From a virus, in IMG/VR virus record IMGVR_UViG_3300024428_000009, positions 1 through 37,139 of that record: 37,139 bases of DNA; one strand, 5' to 3'. The notes beneath the pieces are model-generated. The model saw only the letters and a program-made list of their open reading frames with translations, had not been told where the DNA came from and ran no database searches. Shown here in pieces: positions 13,067 to 20,455 of this stretch. How positions within the stretch are numbered: the first letter of the stretch is position 1; each line of letters opens with the position of its first letter. Position numbers and translations under genes: made by a program.

Positions 13067-13144
13067 ATGCAATGGACTACTCCACAAATTGTAGAAGTGT
13101 CAGTAGGTTTAGAAATAAACTGTTACGCTTGTGCAGAAATTTAG
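13067..13144 (+). CDS. pqqA: PQQ precursor peptide PqqA
   Basis: 25 codons: starts MQWTTP, ends CYACAEI, with GGAG seven bases before ATG. It matches PqqA in length and plan: N-terminal M.W..P, then VGLEINCY containing the E-x-x-x-Y pair (Glu16, Tyr20) that PqqE cross-links to build pyrroloquinoline quinone. The AEI ending is like Methylobacterium-type PqqA. No pqqB-E genes are in the window, so host enzymes would be needed. PQQ is the cofactor of methanol dehydrogenase and other periplasmic dehydrogenases. The gene sits between the GUU tRNA and a sigma70 promoter. Confidence 0.85.
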   Translation: MQWTTPQIVEVSVGLEINCYACAEI

Positions 13145-13145
13145 G

Positions 13146-13174
13146 TTGACTTTAGATTATTAAGAACATATAAT
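13146..13174 (+). promoter_or_regulatory. Sigma70 promoter TTGACT-N17-TATAAT
   Basis: TTGACT (13146-13151) and TATAAT (13169-13174), beginning two bases after the pqqA stop. The predicted start is near 13181, only seven bases before the terminator hairpin at 13188. Confidence 0.85.
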
Positions 13175-13187
13175 ATAATTTTAACTT

Positions 13188-13221
13188 GGAGCCGACTTGT
13201 AATGAGAAGGCTCCTTTTTTT
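13188..13221 (+). terminator. Intrinsic terminator immediately after a promoter
   Basis: GGAGCC (13188-13193) pairs with GGCTCC (13209-13214) around a 15-base loop, then seven T. Together with the promoter at 13146 it predicts an RNA of about 40 nt, or an attenuator for the small gene at 13237. Confidence 0.85.
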
Positions 13222-13236
13222 ATGAAAGGACCGTCG

Positions 13237-13392
13237 ATGAAAACATTTGGTTTCGAAATAATTTTATTTGGTTGGCTTGCCTATAATATATTTGTAGAGA
13301 TACATGATTATATTGCAGAGTCAATAGAAGAAGACGAGCAAACAATAGTTGCACCTGAACCTGTAAACCCAGGAGCAACCAATGTTAAGTAA
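13237..13392 (+). CDS. Small single-pass membrane protein
   Basis: 51 residues from ATG 13237 (AAAGGA seven bases upstream). One hydrophobic helix (about 4-20, FGFEIILFGWLAYNIFV) is followed by an acidic segment and a Val/Pro-rich tail. A TTG at 13186 would read through the terminator stem and is rejected. It is expressed only if polymerase passes the terminator at 13188, or from a further upstream late transcript. It overlaps the next gene by 11 bases. No family recognised. Confidence 0.6.
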   Translation: MKTFGFEIILFGWLAYNIFVEIHDYIAESIEEDEQTIVAPEPVNPGATNVK

Positions 13393-13570
13393 ATTTATGA
13401 TTATAGTATGGTTGGGATATAACTATGAACAACCTGTATTAATAGGGCATGTAGAAAACTGTGATAACGGAATGAAGATTGCAGAACAGTTACACCCTGA
13501 CCACAAAGCCTATGCTTGTTTCTCAGAAGAACACTGGGAAAAGAACAAGTGGTTTATATTACAGTGGTAG
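13382..13570 (+). CDS. Small Cys-containing protein with hydrophobic N-terminus
   Basis: 62 residues. Hydrophobic start (FMIIVWLGY), Cys27 and a YAC at 44-46, ending in a Trp-rich tail. It shares its plan with the proteins at 1775 and 9699. The ATG lies inside the preceding small membrane-protein gene (11-base overlap). Function is unknown. Confidence 0.6.
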   Translation: MLSKFMIIVWLGYNYEQPVLIGHVENCDNGMKIAEQLHPDHKAYACFSEEHWEKNKWFILQW

Positions 13571-13655
13571 TCTATTAGTACATAGGTACAAACTATTAGA
13601 CTGTACTGCTTTTCTGTGCTATTATAGTTTAAATATAGTAGAAGGAGAGCAGTTC

Positions 13656-14705
13656 ATGCCACCACGTAATCACAAGAGTTGGTTAGCAAAGCCTAACGTA
13701 GAATCAATCAGTAGCGAAGCCTACAACTGTCCAGAAATATTTAAACAAGAAATAGAACGTATCTTTTCAAAGGTATGGGTACCTGTTTGCCATATAAGTG
13801 AAATGCACGAAACAGGAAACTTTAGAACAACACAAATTGCAAACGTGAATGTTATAGTAGTAAATGACTATTATGGTGTACGAGCATTTTTAAATGACAC
13901 AATACAACAAGTATCAGGAACATTAAGTTGTTCGTATGAAGGTACAGAATTACATTGCGAAGTAAAGCATGGAGGTATGGTATGGGTAACACTTGATCCT
14001 AATCCGTCCATGGACGTAGAACAGTGGACCGCAGGTGCATTTGATTGTATAGCAGATGCTATTGACACAGAAGAAATGGAAGTGTTTCATTATCACAAAG
14101 CAATCATAGATACAAACTACAAACTATGGCATGACACAAACAGTGAGTTCTATCACGACTTCATGCATTACTTTAACCGTGTAAGTGGATTCAATGACGA
14201 ATACTTTGCACGTAAGAACATACCGTTTGACAACGGGCATGTGAACGTAAGTTCATTTACTGTAAACTATGAGGAGTACGACGGCTTTGAAGATAGAGGC
14301 GAACTGTCATTTCCTAACCTACCACCCAACCAATGGTATATGGTAGACTTGTTTCCAGGATATAATTTTAATTTACGCGGGAGTGCGTATCGTTCGGACT
14401 CAGTGACTCCATTAGGTCCTAACCGTGTGCTGATCGAGTTTAGGGGATACGGACTAAAAAAAGATACAAAAGAAGAAAGACTGACACGAATCAAACATCA
14501 CAACAGTATATGGGGACCATTTGGTCGAAACCTCCATGAGGATCTAATCGGAGTTGCTGGGCAGGGTACAACTATGCGTGAAGGAACTGAAAATAGACGC
14601 ATACTACATGGTAGACATGAGAACGGTACTATACATGACGAAGTAGGTATGCGACATTATTATACAGAATGGGGTAAACATTTGGATATGGATCCTTATG
14701 CGTAG
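13656..14705 (+). CDS. Rieske-oxygenase-like protein lacking Rieske cluster ligands
   Basis: 349 residues from ATG 13656 (GAAGGAGAG upstream). The N-terminal part (about 22-115) follows ring-hydroxylating oxygenase alpha subunits: PEIFKQEIERIFSKVWVPV, GNFRTTQIANVNVIVVND, VRAFLN, GGMVWVTLDP. However, the CxH...CxxH cluster ligands after VRAFLN are absent. The catalytic domain keeps the mononuclear iron pattern: NYKLWHDTNSEFYHDFMHY (His167, His171) and HEDLIGVAGQG (Asp296). It may use another electron source or be a non-redox relative. The spacing between the two His is three residues, one less than in naphthalene dioxygenase. Confidence 0.75.
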   Translation: MPPRNHKSWLAKPNVESISSEAYNCPEIFKQEIERIFSKVWVPVCHISEMHETGNFRTTQIANVNVIVVNDYYGVRAFLNDTIQQVSGTLSCSYEGTELHCEVKHGGMVWVTLDPNPSMDVEQWTAGAFDCIADAIDTEEMEVFHYHKAIIDTNYKLWHDTNSEFYHDFMHYFNRVSGFNDEYFARKNIPFDNGHVNVSSFTVNYEEYDGFEDRGELSFPNLPPNQWYMVDLFPGYNFNLRGSAYRSDSVTPLGPNRVLIEFRGYGLKKDTKEERLTRIKHHNSIWGPFGRNLHEDLIGVAGQGTTMREGTENRRILHGRHENGTIHDEVGMRHYYTEWGKHLDMDPYA

Positions 14706-14772
14706 ACGATTGTTTAAATTTTTAGATTGGTTATCTCGAGACATAGGTCCTAAACATATGGGTCGTAACTAA
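14698..14772 (+). CDS. Possible 24-residue basic peptide
   Basis: ATG 14698 overlaps the end of the oxygenase-like gene. The frame gives a peptide starting MRRRLFKFLDWL and ending GRN, which is basic and amphipathic. There is no clear ribosome site, only GGAT. It fills the space before the next promoter. It could be a real translationally coupled peptide or chance. Confidence 0.3.
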   Translation: MRRRLFKFLDWLSRDIGPKHMGRN

Positions 14773-14782
14773 ACAAAACTGG

Positions 14783-14811
14783 TTGACTTTAAAACACTTT
14801 GACTGTATATT
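14783..14811 (+). promoter_or_regulatory. Sigma70 promoter TTGACT-N17-TATATT
   Basis: TTGACT (14783-14788) and TATATT (14806-14811) with a 17-bp spacer, 30 bases before the ATG at 14841 (ribosome site AAGGA). Confidence 0.7.
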
Positions 14812-14840
14812 AAATATAATAACAGTTGAAGGATACCCCT

Positions 14841-15020
14841 ATGTGGAAAGATGAATATTGCGAGTTACCTCCAGAAGAAAACAAATATGACAAAATTGCG
14901 TTTTTGGTTGCTATGATAGGAGCCACAACCGTTGCCATTATGCAACCTGATAATCAGTTGTTAGTAGTGGTAGTAGGGTTAGGGCTATATATTGGTATGC
15001 GATGGTCAAGAGCAGTATGA
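14841..15020 (+). CDS. Small two-pass membrane protein
   Basis: 59 residues from ATG 14841, chosen over TTG 14826 because GAAGGA is well spaced to the ATG. A charged N-terminus (CELPPEENKYDK) is followed by two hydrophobic segments (about 21-38 and 43-54). No family recognised. Overlaps the next gene by four bases (ATGA). Confidence 0.6.
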   Translation: MWKDEYCELPPEENKYDKIAFLVAMIGATTVAIMQPDNQLLVVVVGLGLYIGMRWSRAV

Positions 15021-15193
15021 ACATGTGGGAAATTTGGTGTAAAGCGATAGGAGAAAAAGCATATGAAGATAGTAATCGGTCTGACAGAGTTGCAATTATA
15101 CGTAGTTGCTGGGTGGTGTTGCACATTTTTACTTGCCTTGCTATTATCTTAAATGCAATAGCAAATCACGGCTGGGGTTTATTTGGTTTTTGA
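15017..15193 (+). CDS. Small membrane protein
   Basis: 58 residues from ATG 15017 (AAGAG upstream; ATGs at 15002 and 15023 are alternatives). A polar N-terminal half (MWEIWCKAIGEKAYEDSNRS) is followed by one or two hydrophobic segments (CWVVLHIFTCLAIILNAIA, then WGLFGF). No family recognised. Confidence 0.55.
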   Translation: MNMWEIWCKAIGEKAYEDSNRSDRVAIIRSCWVVLHIFTCLAIILNAIANHGWGLFGF

Positions 15194-15204
15194 TAAAAAA
15201 GTTC

Positions 15205-15233
15205 TTGACTTTTTGGAGTAATGATAGTATTAT
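15205..15233 (+). promoter_or_regulatory. Sigma70 promoter TTGACT-N17-TATTAT
   Basis: TTGACT (15205-15210) and TATTAT (15228-15233). The DNA ligase ATG is at 15266, with AGAGAGG upstream. Confidence 0.75.
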
Positions 15234-15265
15234 ATAAACATAATTAGGCATACAGAGAGGCAACT

Positions 15266-16603
15266 ATGAGAACACAACCACAGGACGTAATAACAAAACT
15301 TGAACAACACAATAGCAGATTGGACAAAGAGACTATTCTGTTTGGTGCAATGGGCGAAGGACTTGATGAGTTTTTCGAAGGTGTAACAATGGCACTTGAC
15401 CCACTTGTAACATTTGGTGTAAAACAAGTTCCAGAGAAATCAGAAAACGAAGTACTTTCAGCACAAGGGTGTGAGTGGAAGATATTCAAAGAACTTGCAG
15501 ACAAATTGATTGCAAGAGAACTTACAGGACATGCGGCAAGAGATGCTATTGAACTTGTAATGTCAACTGCAACCGCAGAGCAATGGAATGGTTTCTATCG
15601 TAGAATTCTTATTAAAGATTTACGTTGTGGTGTTTCAGAAAAGACTGTAAACAAAGTTGCTAAAAGATTTAATGCTAAAGGCCAAACAAAATATGTAATT
15701 CCTACATTTACTTGTGCCTTAGCACATGACTCTGCTAACCATGAAAAGAAGATGTCTGGTAAGAAACAGATTGAAGTTAAACTTGATGGTGTAAGAGTTA
15801 TTACAATCATACAAGGTGACAAGGTTGAGATGTTTAGTAGAAATGGTAAACAGTTTCATAACTTTGAACACATCATCGCAGAGATAAAAGAAGTATTAAA
15901 AGAAAAGCCTGCACCATATGACATTGTATTAGATGGTGAGGTAATGAGTGCTAACTTCCAAGACCTTATGAAACAGGTACATAGAAAGAGTGGTGGCAAT
16001 GCCGACGATGCAGTATTGCATTTGTTTGACACTATTCCTTTAGCCGATTTCAAACAAGGTGGTTGGGATAAGCCACAAAGTTTTAGAAGCCTAATTACTA
16101 AACATTGGGTAGAAGAGAACCAGGACGTTTTAAAGCACGTACAAGCACTTGAATGGGAAGATGTAGACTTAGACACTCCCGAAGGTGAGAAACGCTTTGT
16201 AGAGCTGAATAAGACGGCTGTAGACGGTGGTTACGAAGGGGTTATGATTAAGGACGTTGAGGCTCCTTATGAATGTAAACGAACTCATGCATGGTTGAAA
16301 GCAAAACCATTTATTGAGGTAACATTGGAGGTTATGGATGTCGAAATTGGGACAGGACGTAACGAAGGAAGATTGGGAGCATTTGTCTGTGCCGGCAATG
16401 ATGACGGTAAAGATATCAAAGTTAATTGTGGCTCCGGCTTTAGTGACAGTCAACGTGATAGTTTTTGGACTGATCGTAGTAGCATTGTTGGACAACTTGT
16501 TGAAGTGAGAGCAGATGCTATAACACAAAATCAAGACGGAACGTATAGTTTACGTTTTCCAAGATTTAAAACATTTCGTGAGTATAAAGGAGAAAAGTCA
16601 TGA
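15266..16603 (+). CDS. ATP-dependent DNA ligase (T4 gp30-like)
   Basis: 445 residues. Nucleotidyltransferase motifs in order: I IEVKLDGVRV (adenylated Lys172), III MFSRNGKQFHN, IV IVLDGEVMS, V YEGVMIKD, Va HAWLKAKP. A helical N-terminal domain (1-140) precedes them, and an OB domain (ending SLRFPRFKTFREYKGE) follows. Size and order fit T4 gp30-type ligases that seal nicks in replication, recombination and repair. It has its own sigma70 promoter and overlaps the downstream gene by four bases (ATGA). All catalytic residues look intact. Confidence 0.93.
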   Translation: MRTQPQDVITKLEQHNSRLDKETILFGAMGEGLDEFFEGVTMALDPLVTFGVKQVPEKSENEVLSAQGCEWKIFKELADKLIARELTGHAARDAIELVMSTATAEQWNGFYRRILIKDLRCGVSEKTVNKVAKRFNAKGQTKYVIPTFTCALAHDSANHEKKMSGKKQIEVKLDGVRVITIIQGDKVEMFSRNGKQFHNFEHIIAEIKEVLKEKPAPYDIVLDGEVMSANFQDLMKQVHRKSGGNADDAVLHLFDTIPLADFKQGGWDKPQSFRSLITKHWVEENQDVLKHVQALEWEDVDLDTPEGEKRFVELNKTAVDGGYEGVMIKDVEAPYECKRTHAWLKAKPFIEVTLEVMDVEIGTGRNEGRLGAFVCAGNDDGKDIKVNCGSGFSDSQRDSFWTDRSSIVGQLVEVRADAITQNQDGTYSLRFPRFKTFREYKGEKS

Positions 16604-16980
16604 GAGAGTTTATCTACAATAGTTGGAATGGTATAATGGATCACAATAAGAATCCCTTAAGACACATTCCAGACATGCAAGTCAGACATATGGTAATGCA
16701 AGTATTGGCCTTTATGTGGTCAAGTGTATTTGCAATATTGATTGTTGATAGTGTATGGGCATTTGGAGTTAGTGCTATTGGACACGTGGTGTTTGTGTCA
16801 GCAATAGTCATTACAGTTGCAACATTTAAGGTTGCAGAAACGAATCCAGGAGCATTTAAGTTTAGGAAAGGATACCATTCACATGGTAGAGGTAGAAACT
16901 ATACCATCTATCGTGACAAGGCTGGTGTAGTACATAAGGTATATCTGCCCCCAAACGATCCTGGTGGGGAACACGAATAG
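16600..16980 (+). CDS. Conserved phage membrane protein
   Basis: 126 residues, overlapping the ligase stop. A conserved-looking N-terminus (MREFIYNSWNGIMDH..NPLRHIP) is followed by two hydrophobic segments (about 32-50 and 53-75) and a basic, His/Gly/Arg-rich cytoplasmic tail. I recall near-identical proteins in marine T4-like phages, all unannotated. The tail (HSHGRGRNYTIYRDKAG) could bind nucleic acid; inference only. Confidence 0.65.
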   Translation: MREFIYNSWNGIMDHNKNPLRHIPDMQVRHMVMQVLAFMWSSVFAILIVDSVWAFGVSAIGHVVFVSAIVITVATFKVAETNPGAFKFRKGYHSHGRGRNYTIYRDKAGVVHKVYLPPNDPGGEHE

Positions 16981-16988
16981 GAGTAAGT

Positions 16989-17219
16989 ATGAAGATAGCA
17001 ACAAAAGATCCGGGTGATGGTCACTTCGCGGTCAGCATAGTAAAAAGTATATTTAGATTTATAGCGTCTGGATTACTTGCAGTAGCAGGCTATAATTTGT
17101 GGACAGGAGAGATTATGTACACAGATTTTTTTATAACAGAAGTAGGGTTTCTAATGATGCTTTCAGGAGCAATGTTATTCCTTGCTGAAGTACTTGGAAT
17201 TGTAGAGGAGATAGTATAA
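16989..17219 (+). CDS. Small membrane protein
   Basis: 76 residues, ATG with TAGGAG upstream. Two hydrophobic segments (about 19-36 and 48-70). Overlaps the next gene by one base (TAATG). Unknown function. Confidence 0.6.
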   Translation: MKIATKDPGDGHFAVSIVKSIFRFIASGLLAVAGYNLWTGEIMYTDFFITEVGFLMMLSGAMLFLAEVLGIVEEIV

Positions 17220-17410
17220 TGATCGGAGAAGGTCCAATGAAGCAACATCTTGAAAGAGATACTGACGGCATGATCAAAGCAGAGTACACAACATACACAA
17301 TAAAAAATGGTGTACTTCTTAAAGAAACGTCAACAAGACAGTTTCAAAAGAGTGGTGACTACCACGACTCTTTTTACAGTGATCCGTTAGTTCAAATCAA
17401 AGACGAGTAG
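17219..17410 (+). CDS. Small hypothetical protein
   Basis: 63 residues from ATG 17219 (AGAGGAG upstream); ATG 17237 (GGAGAAGG upstream) is a good alternative. Soluble, with a beta-hairpin-like AEYTTYTIKNGVLLKETSTR and a DYHDSFYSDP segment. No family recognised. Part of a short operon between the ligase and the promoter at 17657. Confidence 0.6.
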   Translation: MIGEGPMKQHLERDTDGMIKAEYTTYTIKNGVLLKETSTRQFQKSGDYHDSFYSDPLVQIKDE

Positions 17411-17411
17411 T

Positions 17412-17636
17412 ATGACTACAGATGAACAATCTGAATGGCCCGACTTCTCGACTTTCACACGCCAAAGCAATTGGAGAAACTTTATTCAAGAGATTTGGAT
17501 GAAACACAAAGATGAAGTTATGGCATGGGAACAACGACAAGTTGACTACACTTTACAAGATTATTATCAACAACACAAATGGTTTTTACGAAGACTATTC
17601 AGAGCCGAAGGTGGTAAGGTAAACACCGAAGAATAA
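17412..17636 (+). CDS. Small hypothetical protein, Trp/Gln-rich
   Basis: 74 residues, starting two bases after the previous stop. Helical, rich in Trp, Gln and Arg (FIQEIWMKHKDEVMAWEQRQ). No membrane segment. Last gene before a new sigma70 promoter. Unknown function. Confidence 0.6.
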   Translation: MTTDEQSEWPDFSTFTRQSNWRNFIQEIWMKHKDEVMAWEQRQVDYTLQDYYQQHKWFLRRLFRAEGGKVNTEE

Positions 17637-17656
17637 TAATTATAAGCCATTTTTGC

Positions 17657-17684
17657 TTGACTTTTAATTATTAGACTATATAAT
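17657..17684 (+). promoter_or_regulatory. Sigma70 promoter TTGACT-N16-TATAAT
   Basis: TTGACT (17657-17662) and TATAAT (17679-17684), spacer 16. The next ATG is at 17710, with TTGAGGAG upstream. Confidence 0.75.
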
Positions 17685-17709
17685 ATACAAAACTTGAGGA
17701 GAATTATAG

Positions 17710-19014
17710 ATGGCTTTGACCGCCTTGAAGGGAATTAAAACAAAGAAAAGGAAACCTGTTCGTAGAGCAAAGAGTACGAACAGTGAAGTTACTTGGACAG
17801 AAGAAGATTTAAAAGACTGTAGTCCTGAGAACTTTGGCAGACGTTCGTCACAAGCATTAGATTATTATCGAATGGAATGTAAGTCAGCAGACTTTAAACG
17901 TTGGACGTTAGAATATATGGAAAAGCAAGATGCTTGGCGCCAACACGTTCCTAAATTTAAAAAGGTTCCCGAAAATAGATACAGTAGCACACTTGGCGGT
18001 ATGTGTCGTATGCGATTGTTAGGTAAGCCAGATGTTAACGAAGCATACAACAAGTATTGGGAATCACTTGCAGGTACAATGGGTACACCTAAGCCTATGA
18101 GTGAAAGCATTAATAGATGGCTTGAAGAACTACAGTTCAAAGCAGATGCATTTCACAGACAGCAGGAAGAAGAAAAGAAGCAAGAAGAAAAGAAGAAGAA
18201 TGTTCATGTTCCAACTATCCAAGAACGTATTTGGAATCAAATGTGTATCATGGACGAAAAGCCACAGGGTTGGTTAGATACTTGGGCCGATGATCCTCTT
18301 GCATTTAATCCTAAAGAATTTAATTTTAAGAAACATTTTTATGAGTTTAAGGTAACACAAGCACATGCCAGGAAACTTAAAGAGTGTTACGTAGACGAAA
18401 TCAAGGAACTTTCAGAAGTACTTGACCCACCTAAACTGCCTGCAAATGCAACAGACCAAGAAAAAGATTGGGCGGCACAGTTAAAAGAAGGTTATGCTAT
18501 CTTTAGTAAAACAGATATTAAAAAGAAACTACAAGCACTGAACACGTATATGGGTGCATTAGACGTAGTTATTGAAACTGCTAAGGCATCACGTAAGCCA
18601 CGTAAAAAACGTTCAATTAGCAAAGAAAAACTAATTGCAAAATTGAAGTTTGCAGTTAATGACAGCAAGTTTCAATTGGCAAGTATTAATCCTCTTGAGA
18701 TTCCAGGCTGTAATGAACTTTGGGTGTTTAATACTAAGACACGTAAACTTGGAAAATATGTTGCTAAAACTATTGACCCATTAGGACAGGAACGTGAAGG
18801 TACAGGCCTTAGTATCAAAGGAACTACAATCACGCAGTTCAATGAAGAAACCAGCGTACAAAAGACCTTACGTAAGCCTGAGGAGAAATTAAAAGAGTTT
18901 AAAGACACAGGTAAACGTAAATTAGTTGATTTCTTAGATACTATCAATGCAGTAGATATCAAACTTAATGGTAGGATAAATCCGGATACTATACTTCTTA
19001 AAGCAGTTAGATAA
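17710..19014 (+). CDS. Large conserved marine-myovirus protein, unknown function
   Basis: 434 residues. Basic N-terminus (KTKKRKPVRRAKS), a helical body with WLEELQFKADAFHRQQEEEK and a Lys/Glu-rich linker, and a Lys-rich region (about 298-312). The C-terminal third is beta-rich (ELWVFNTKTRKLGKY, GLSIKGTTITQFNEETSVQK), followed by LKEFKDTGKRKLVDFLD. I recall long homologues in cyanomyophages annotated only as hypothetical. The basic ends suggest nucleic-acid contact. It has its own promoter and precedes the fibre-like gene behind a late motif. Confidence 0.75.
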   Translation: MALTALKGIKTKKRKPVRRAKSTNSEVTWTEEDLKDCSPENFGRRSSQALDYYRMECKSADFKRWTLEYMEKQDAWRQHVPKFKKVPENRYSSTLGGMCRMRLLGKPDVNEAYNKYWESLAGTMGTPKPMSESINRWLEELQFKADAFHRQQEEEKKQEEKKKNVHVPTIQERIWNQMCIMDEKPQGWLDTWADDPLAFNPKEFNFKKHFYEFKVTQAHARKLKECYVDEIKELSEVLDPPKLPANATDQEKDWAAQLKEGYAIFSKTDIKKKLQALNTYMGALDVVIETAKASRKPRKKRSISKEKLIAKLKFAVNDSKFQLASINPLEIPGCNELWVFNTKTRKLGKYVAKTIDPLGQEREGTGLSIKGTTITQFNEETSVQKTLRKPEEKLKEFKDTGKRKLVDFLDTINAVDIKLNGRINPDTILLKAVR

Positions 19015-19018
19015 ATAC
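19011..19018 (+). promoter_or_regulatory. Late promoter motif ATAAATAC
   Basis: ATAAATAC overlaps the upstream stop codon and lies four bases before the ATG at 19023. The predicted start is at or next to the ATG. Confidence 0.5.
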
Positions 19019-19022
19019 TGTT

Positions 19023-20150
19023 ATGCAATATAGTGACATAGACAATAACGAAATTACGAAAATCAAACAGGGGCTGATCGAACTTGGCAATAGCATTGAA
19101 ATCATTGCCGGTAGAGTTGTACCTGTTCAGAGAATTGAAGATCGCCAACTGACTGGTAATGCTATTCAAGGTGGTAAGATTACACAATTTAGAAGTACTG
19201 GTATTACTGACCAAGCAAACAAAACTGTTCTGCTTGTAGATAATGCTGGCGTTACTACAGACACTTTAGTTGTAAAGACACTTGAAGGTGATGTTGATGT
19301 AAATGGCAACATGAAGGTCGACGGACACCTTGAAGTAAACAGCCTACACGTAAACGAATTAACTGCTGACGTTAGACAAGAGCGAAGCAGTTCATTAACG
19401 TTCGATACACAAAACGGGAATTCACCCATAGGCAAAGGCTTAGTATGGCAAGACGGCGACAATGCTAAATCGTTTATTTTACAAACGAATCCAAGTAGAC
19501 TTTGGAGTAGTCATTCAATCGACTTGCACCGCGAAGCAAACTTTTCAATTGACAATGTACCAGTAATCACTGCAACATCATTAGGTGAAACAGTTACTGG
19601 ATCTAAACTTAGATCAGTAGGTAGATTACAAGGACTCGAAGTTGACGGAGACTTAAATGTAGACGATTTTGTTTTCTGGGACAGTGGCGCAATGCGTATG
19701 TCAATTGGTACAGAAGCACCTAACGGACAGTTGAGTATTAGTAGTGAAGTTACAGAATTTATTGTTGAACCAGAATATGAAACAGTAAAACTTGGAACTT
19801 ACAGTACAAGTGAATTAAAAATTATCACTGACAACACAACAAGAATAGGTATATCAGCATACGGACATGTAACAATAGGTCAGAAGGAAAACACTGAAAC
19901 TAAGATTAGCATGTTTGGTAAGGTTGGTATTGGAGTAGCAAATCCAAGTGCGAACTTTGAAGTTGCTGGTCCAATAAAGTTTGAAGGTAAGAAGTTTGCG
20001 ACAGGCAGTGACGCTCCACAAGATGGATTATGGAAAAACGGCGACATTGTTTGGAACAACTCACCAGAAGCGGGTGGTTGGATAGGCTGGATTTGTGTAC
20101 GCGAAGGAACACCAGGACTATGGAAACCATTCGGTAATATCGAAGGGTAG
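19023..20150 (+). CDS. Tail fibre / virion structural protein
   Basis: 375 residues. Repetitive beta strands with DVDVNGNMKVDGHLEVNSLHV and GKVGIGVANPSANFEVAG are typical of trimeric phage fibre shafts. The C-terminus GWICVREGTPGLWKPFGNI is the terminal motif of many marine-phage fibre and appendage proteins. The N-terminus (NNEITKIKQGLIELGNSIE) is helical and may attach to the baseplate. It is preceded by a late motif with no ribosome site, fitting late expression. Confidence 0.75.
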   Translation: MQYSDIDNNEITKIKQGLIELGNSIEIIAGRVVPVQRIEDRQLTGNAIQGGKITQFRSTGITDQANKTVLLVDNAGVTTDTLVVKTLEGDVDVNGNMKVDGHLEVNSLHVNELTADVRQERSSSLTFDTQNGNSPIGKGLVWQDGDNAKSFILQTNPSRLWSSHSIDLHREANFSIDNVPVITATSLGETVTGSKLRSVGRLQGLEVDGDLNVDDFVFWDSGAMRMSIGTEAPNGQLSISSEVTEFIVEPEYETVKLGTYSTSELKIITDNTTRIGISAYGHVTIGQKENTETKISMFGKVGIGVANPSANFEVAGPIKFEGKKFATGSDAPQDGLWKNGDIVWNNSPEAGGWIGWICVREGTPGLWKPFGNIEG

Positions 20151-20153
20151 TCC

Positions 20154-20453
20154 ATGAAAAATAACAAAATTAATAGCCATGTCAAGGCATGGAGTTGGAT
20201 AGGCAAGGTTGCACCACTAACTGCACTCTTGGCCTTATTGCTAATCTTAGTATTTGATTTCAATACTATAACTGAATGGGTAATATGTTTTATTGCTTTA
20301 GCATTTGGTGTAGTAGCATTTACTTGGTGGTGGTGGGTTATCTACGCAGTAAGAGAACTTAACAGGTTACTTACAACTACATCAAATCGTTTTGAGCAAG
20401 TGATGAAAGATATCAGAGATCTTAAAGACGACTTCCGTAAAAATAAAAAATAA
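20154..20453 (+). CDS. Small membrane protein, holin-like
   Basis: 99 residues, three bases after the fibre gene. Two strong transmembrane helices (about 17-35 and 38-65, with a WWWW run) and a C-terminal coiled-coil-like helix ending in a basic tail (DIRDLKDDFRKNKK). Two helices plus a charged tail is the plan of class II holins, but many phage membrane proteins look alike. No endolysin is next to it. Holin is only a suggestion. Confidence 0.6.
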   Translation: MKNNKINSHVKAWSWIGKVAPLTALLALLLILVFDFNTITEWVICFIALAFGVVAFTWWWWVIYAVRELNRLLTTTSNRFEQVMKDIRDLKDDFRKNKK

Positions 20454-20455
20454 TA

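Noticed and set aside
13186-13236. TTG start of the small membrane protein
   Set aside because: It would translate the terminator stem; the ATG at 13237 has its own AAAGGA.
13571-13655. A sigma70 promoter before the Rieske-like gene
   Set aside because: TTAGAC-N18-TATTAT is too poor compared with the strong promoters elsewhere in the window.
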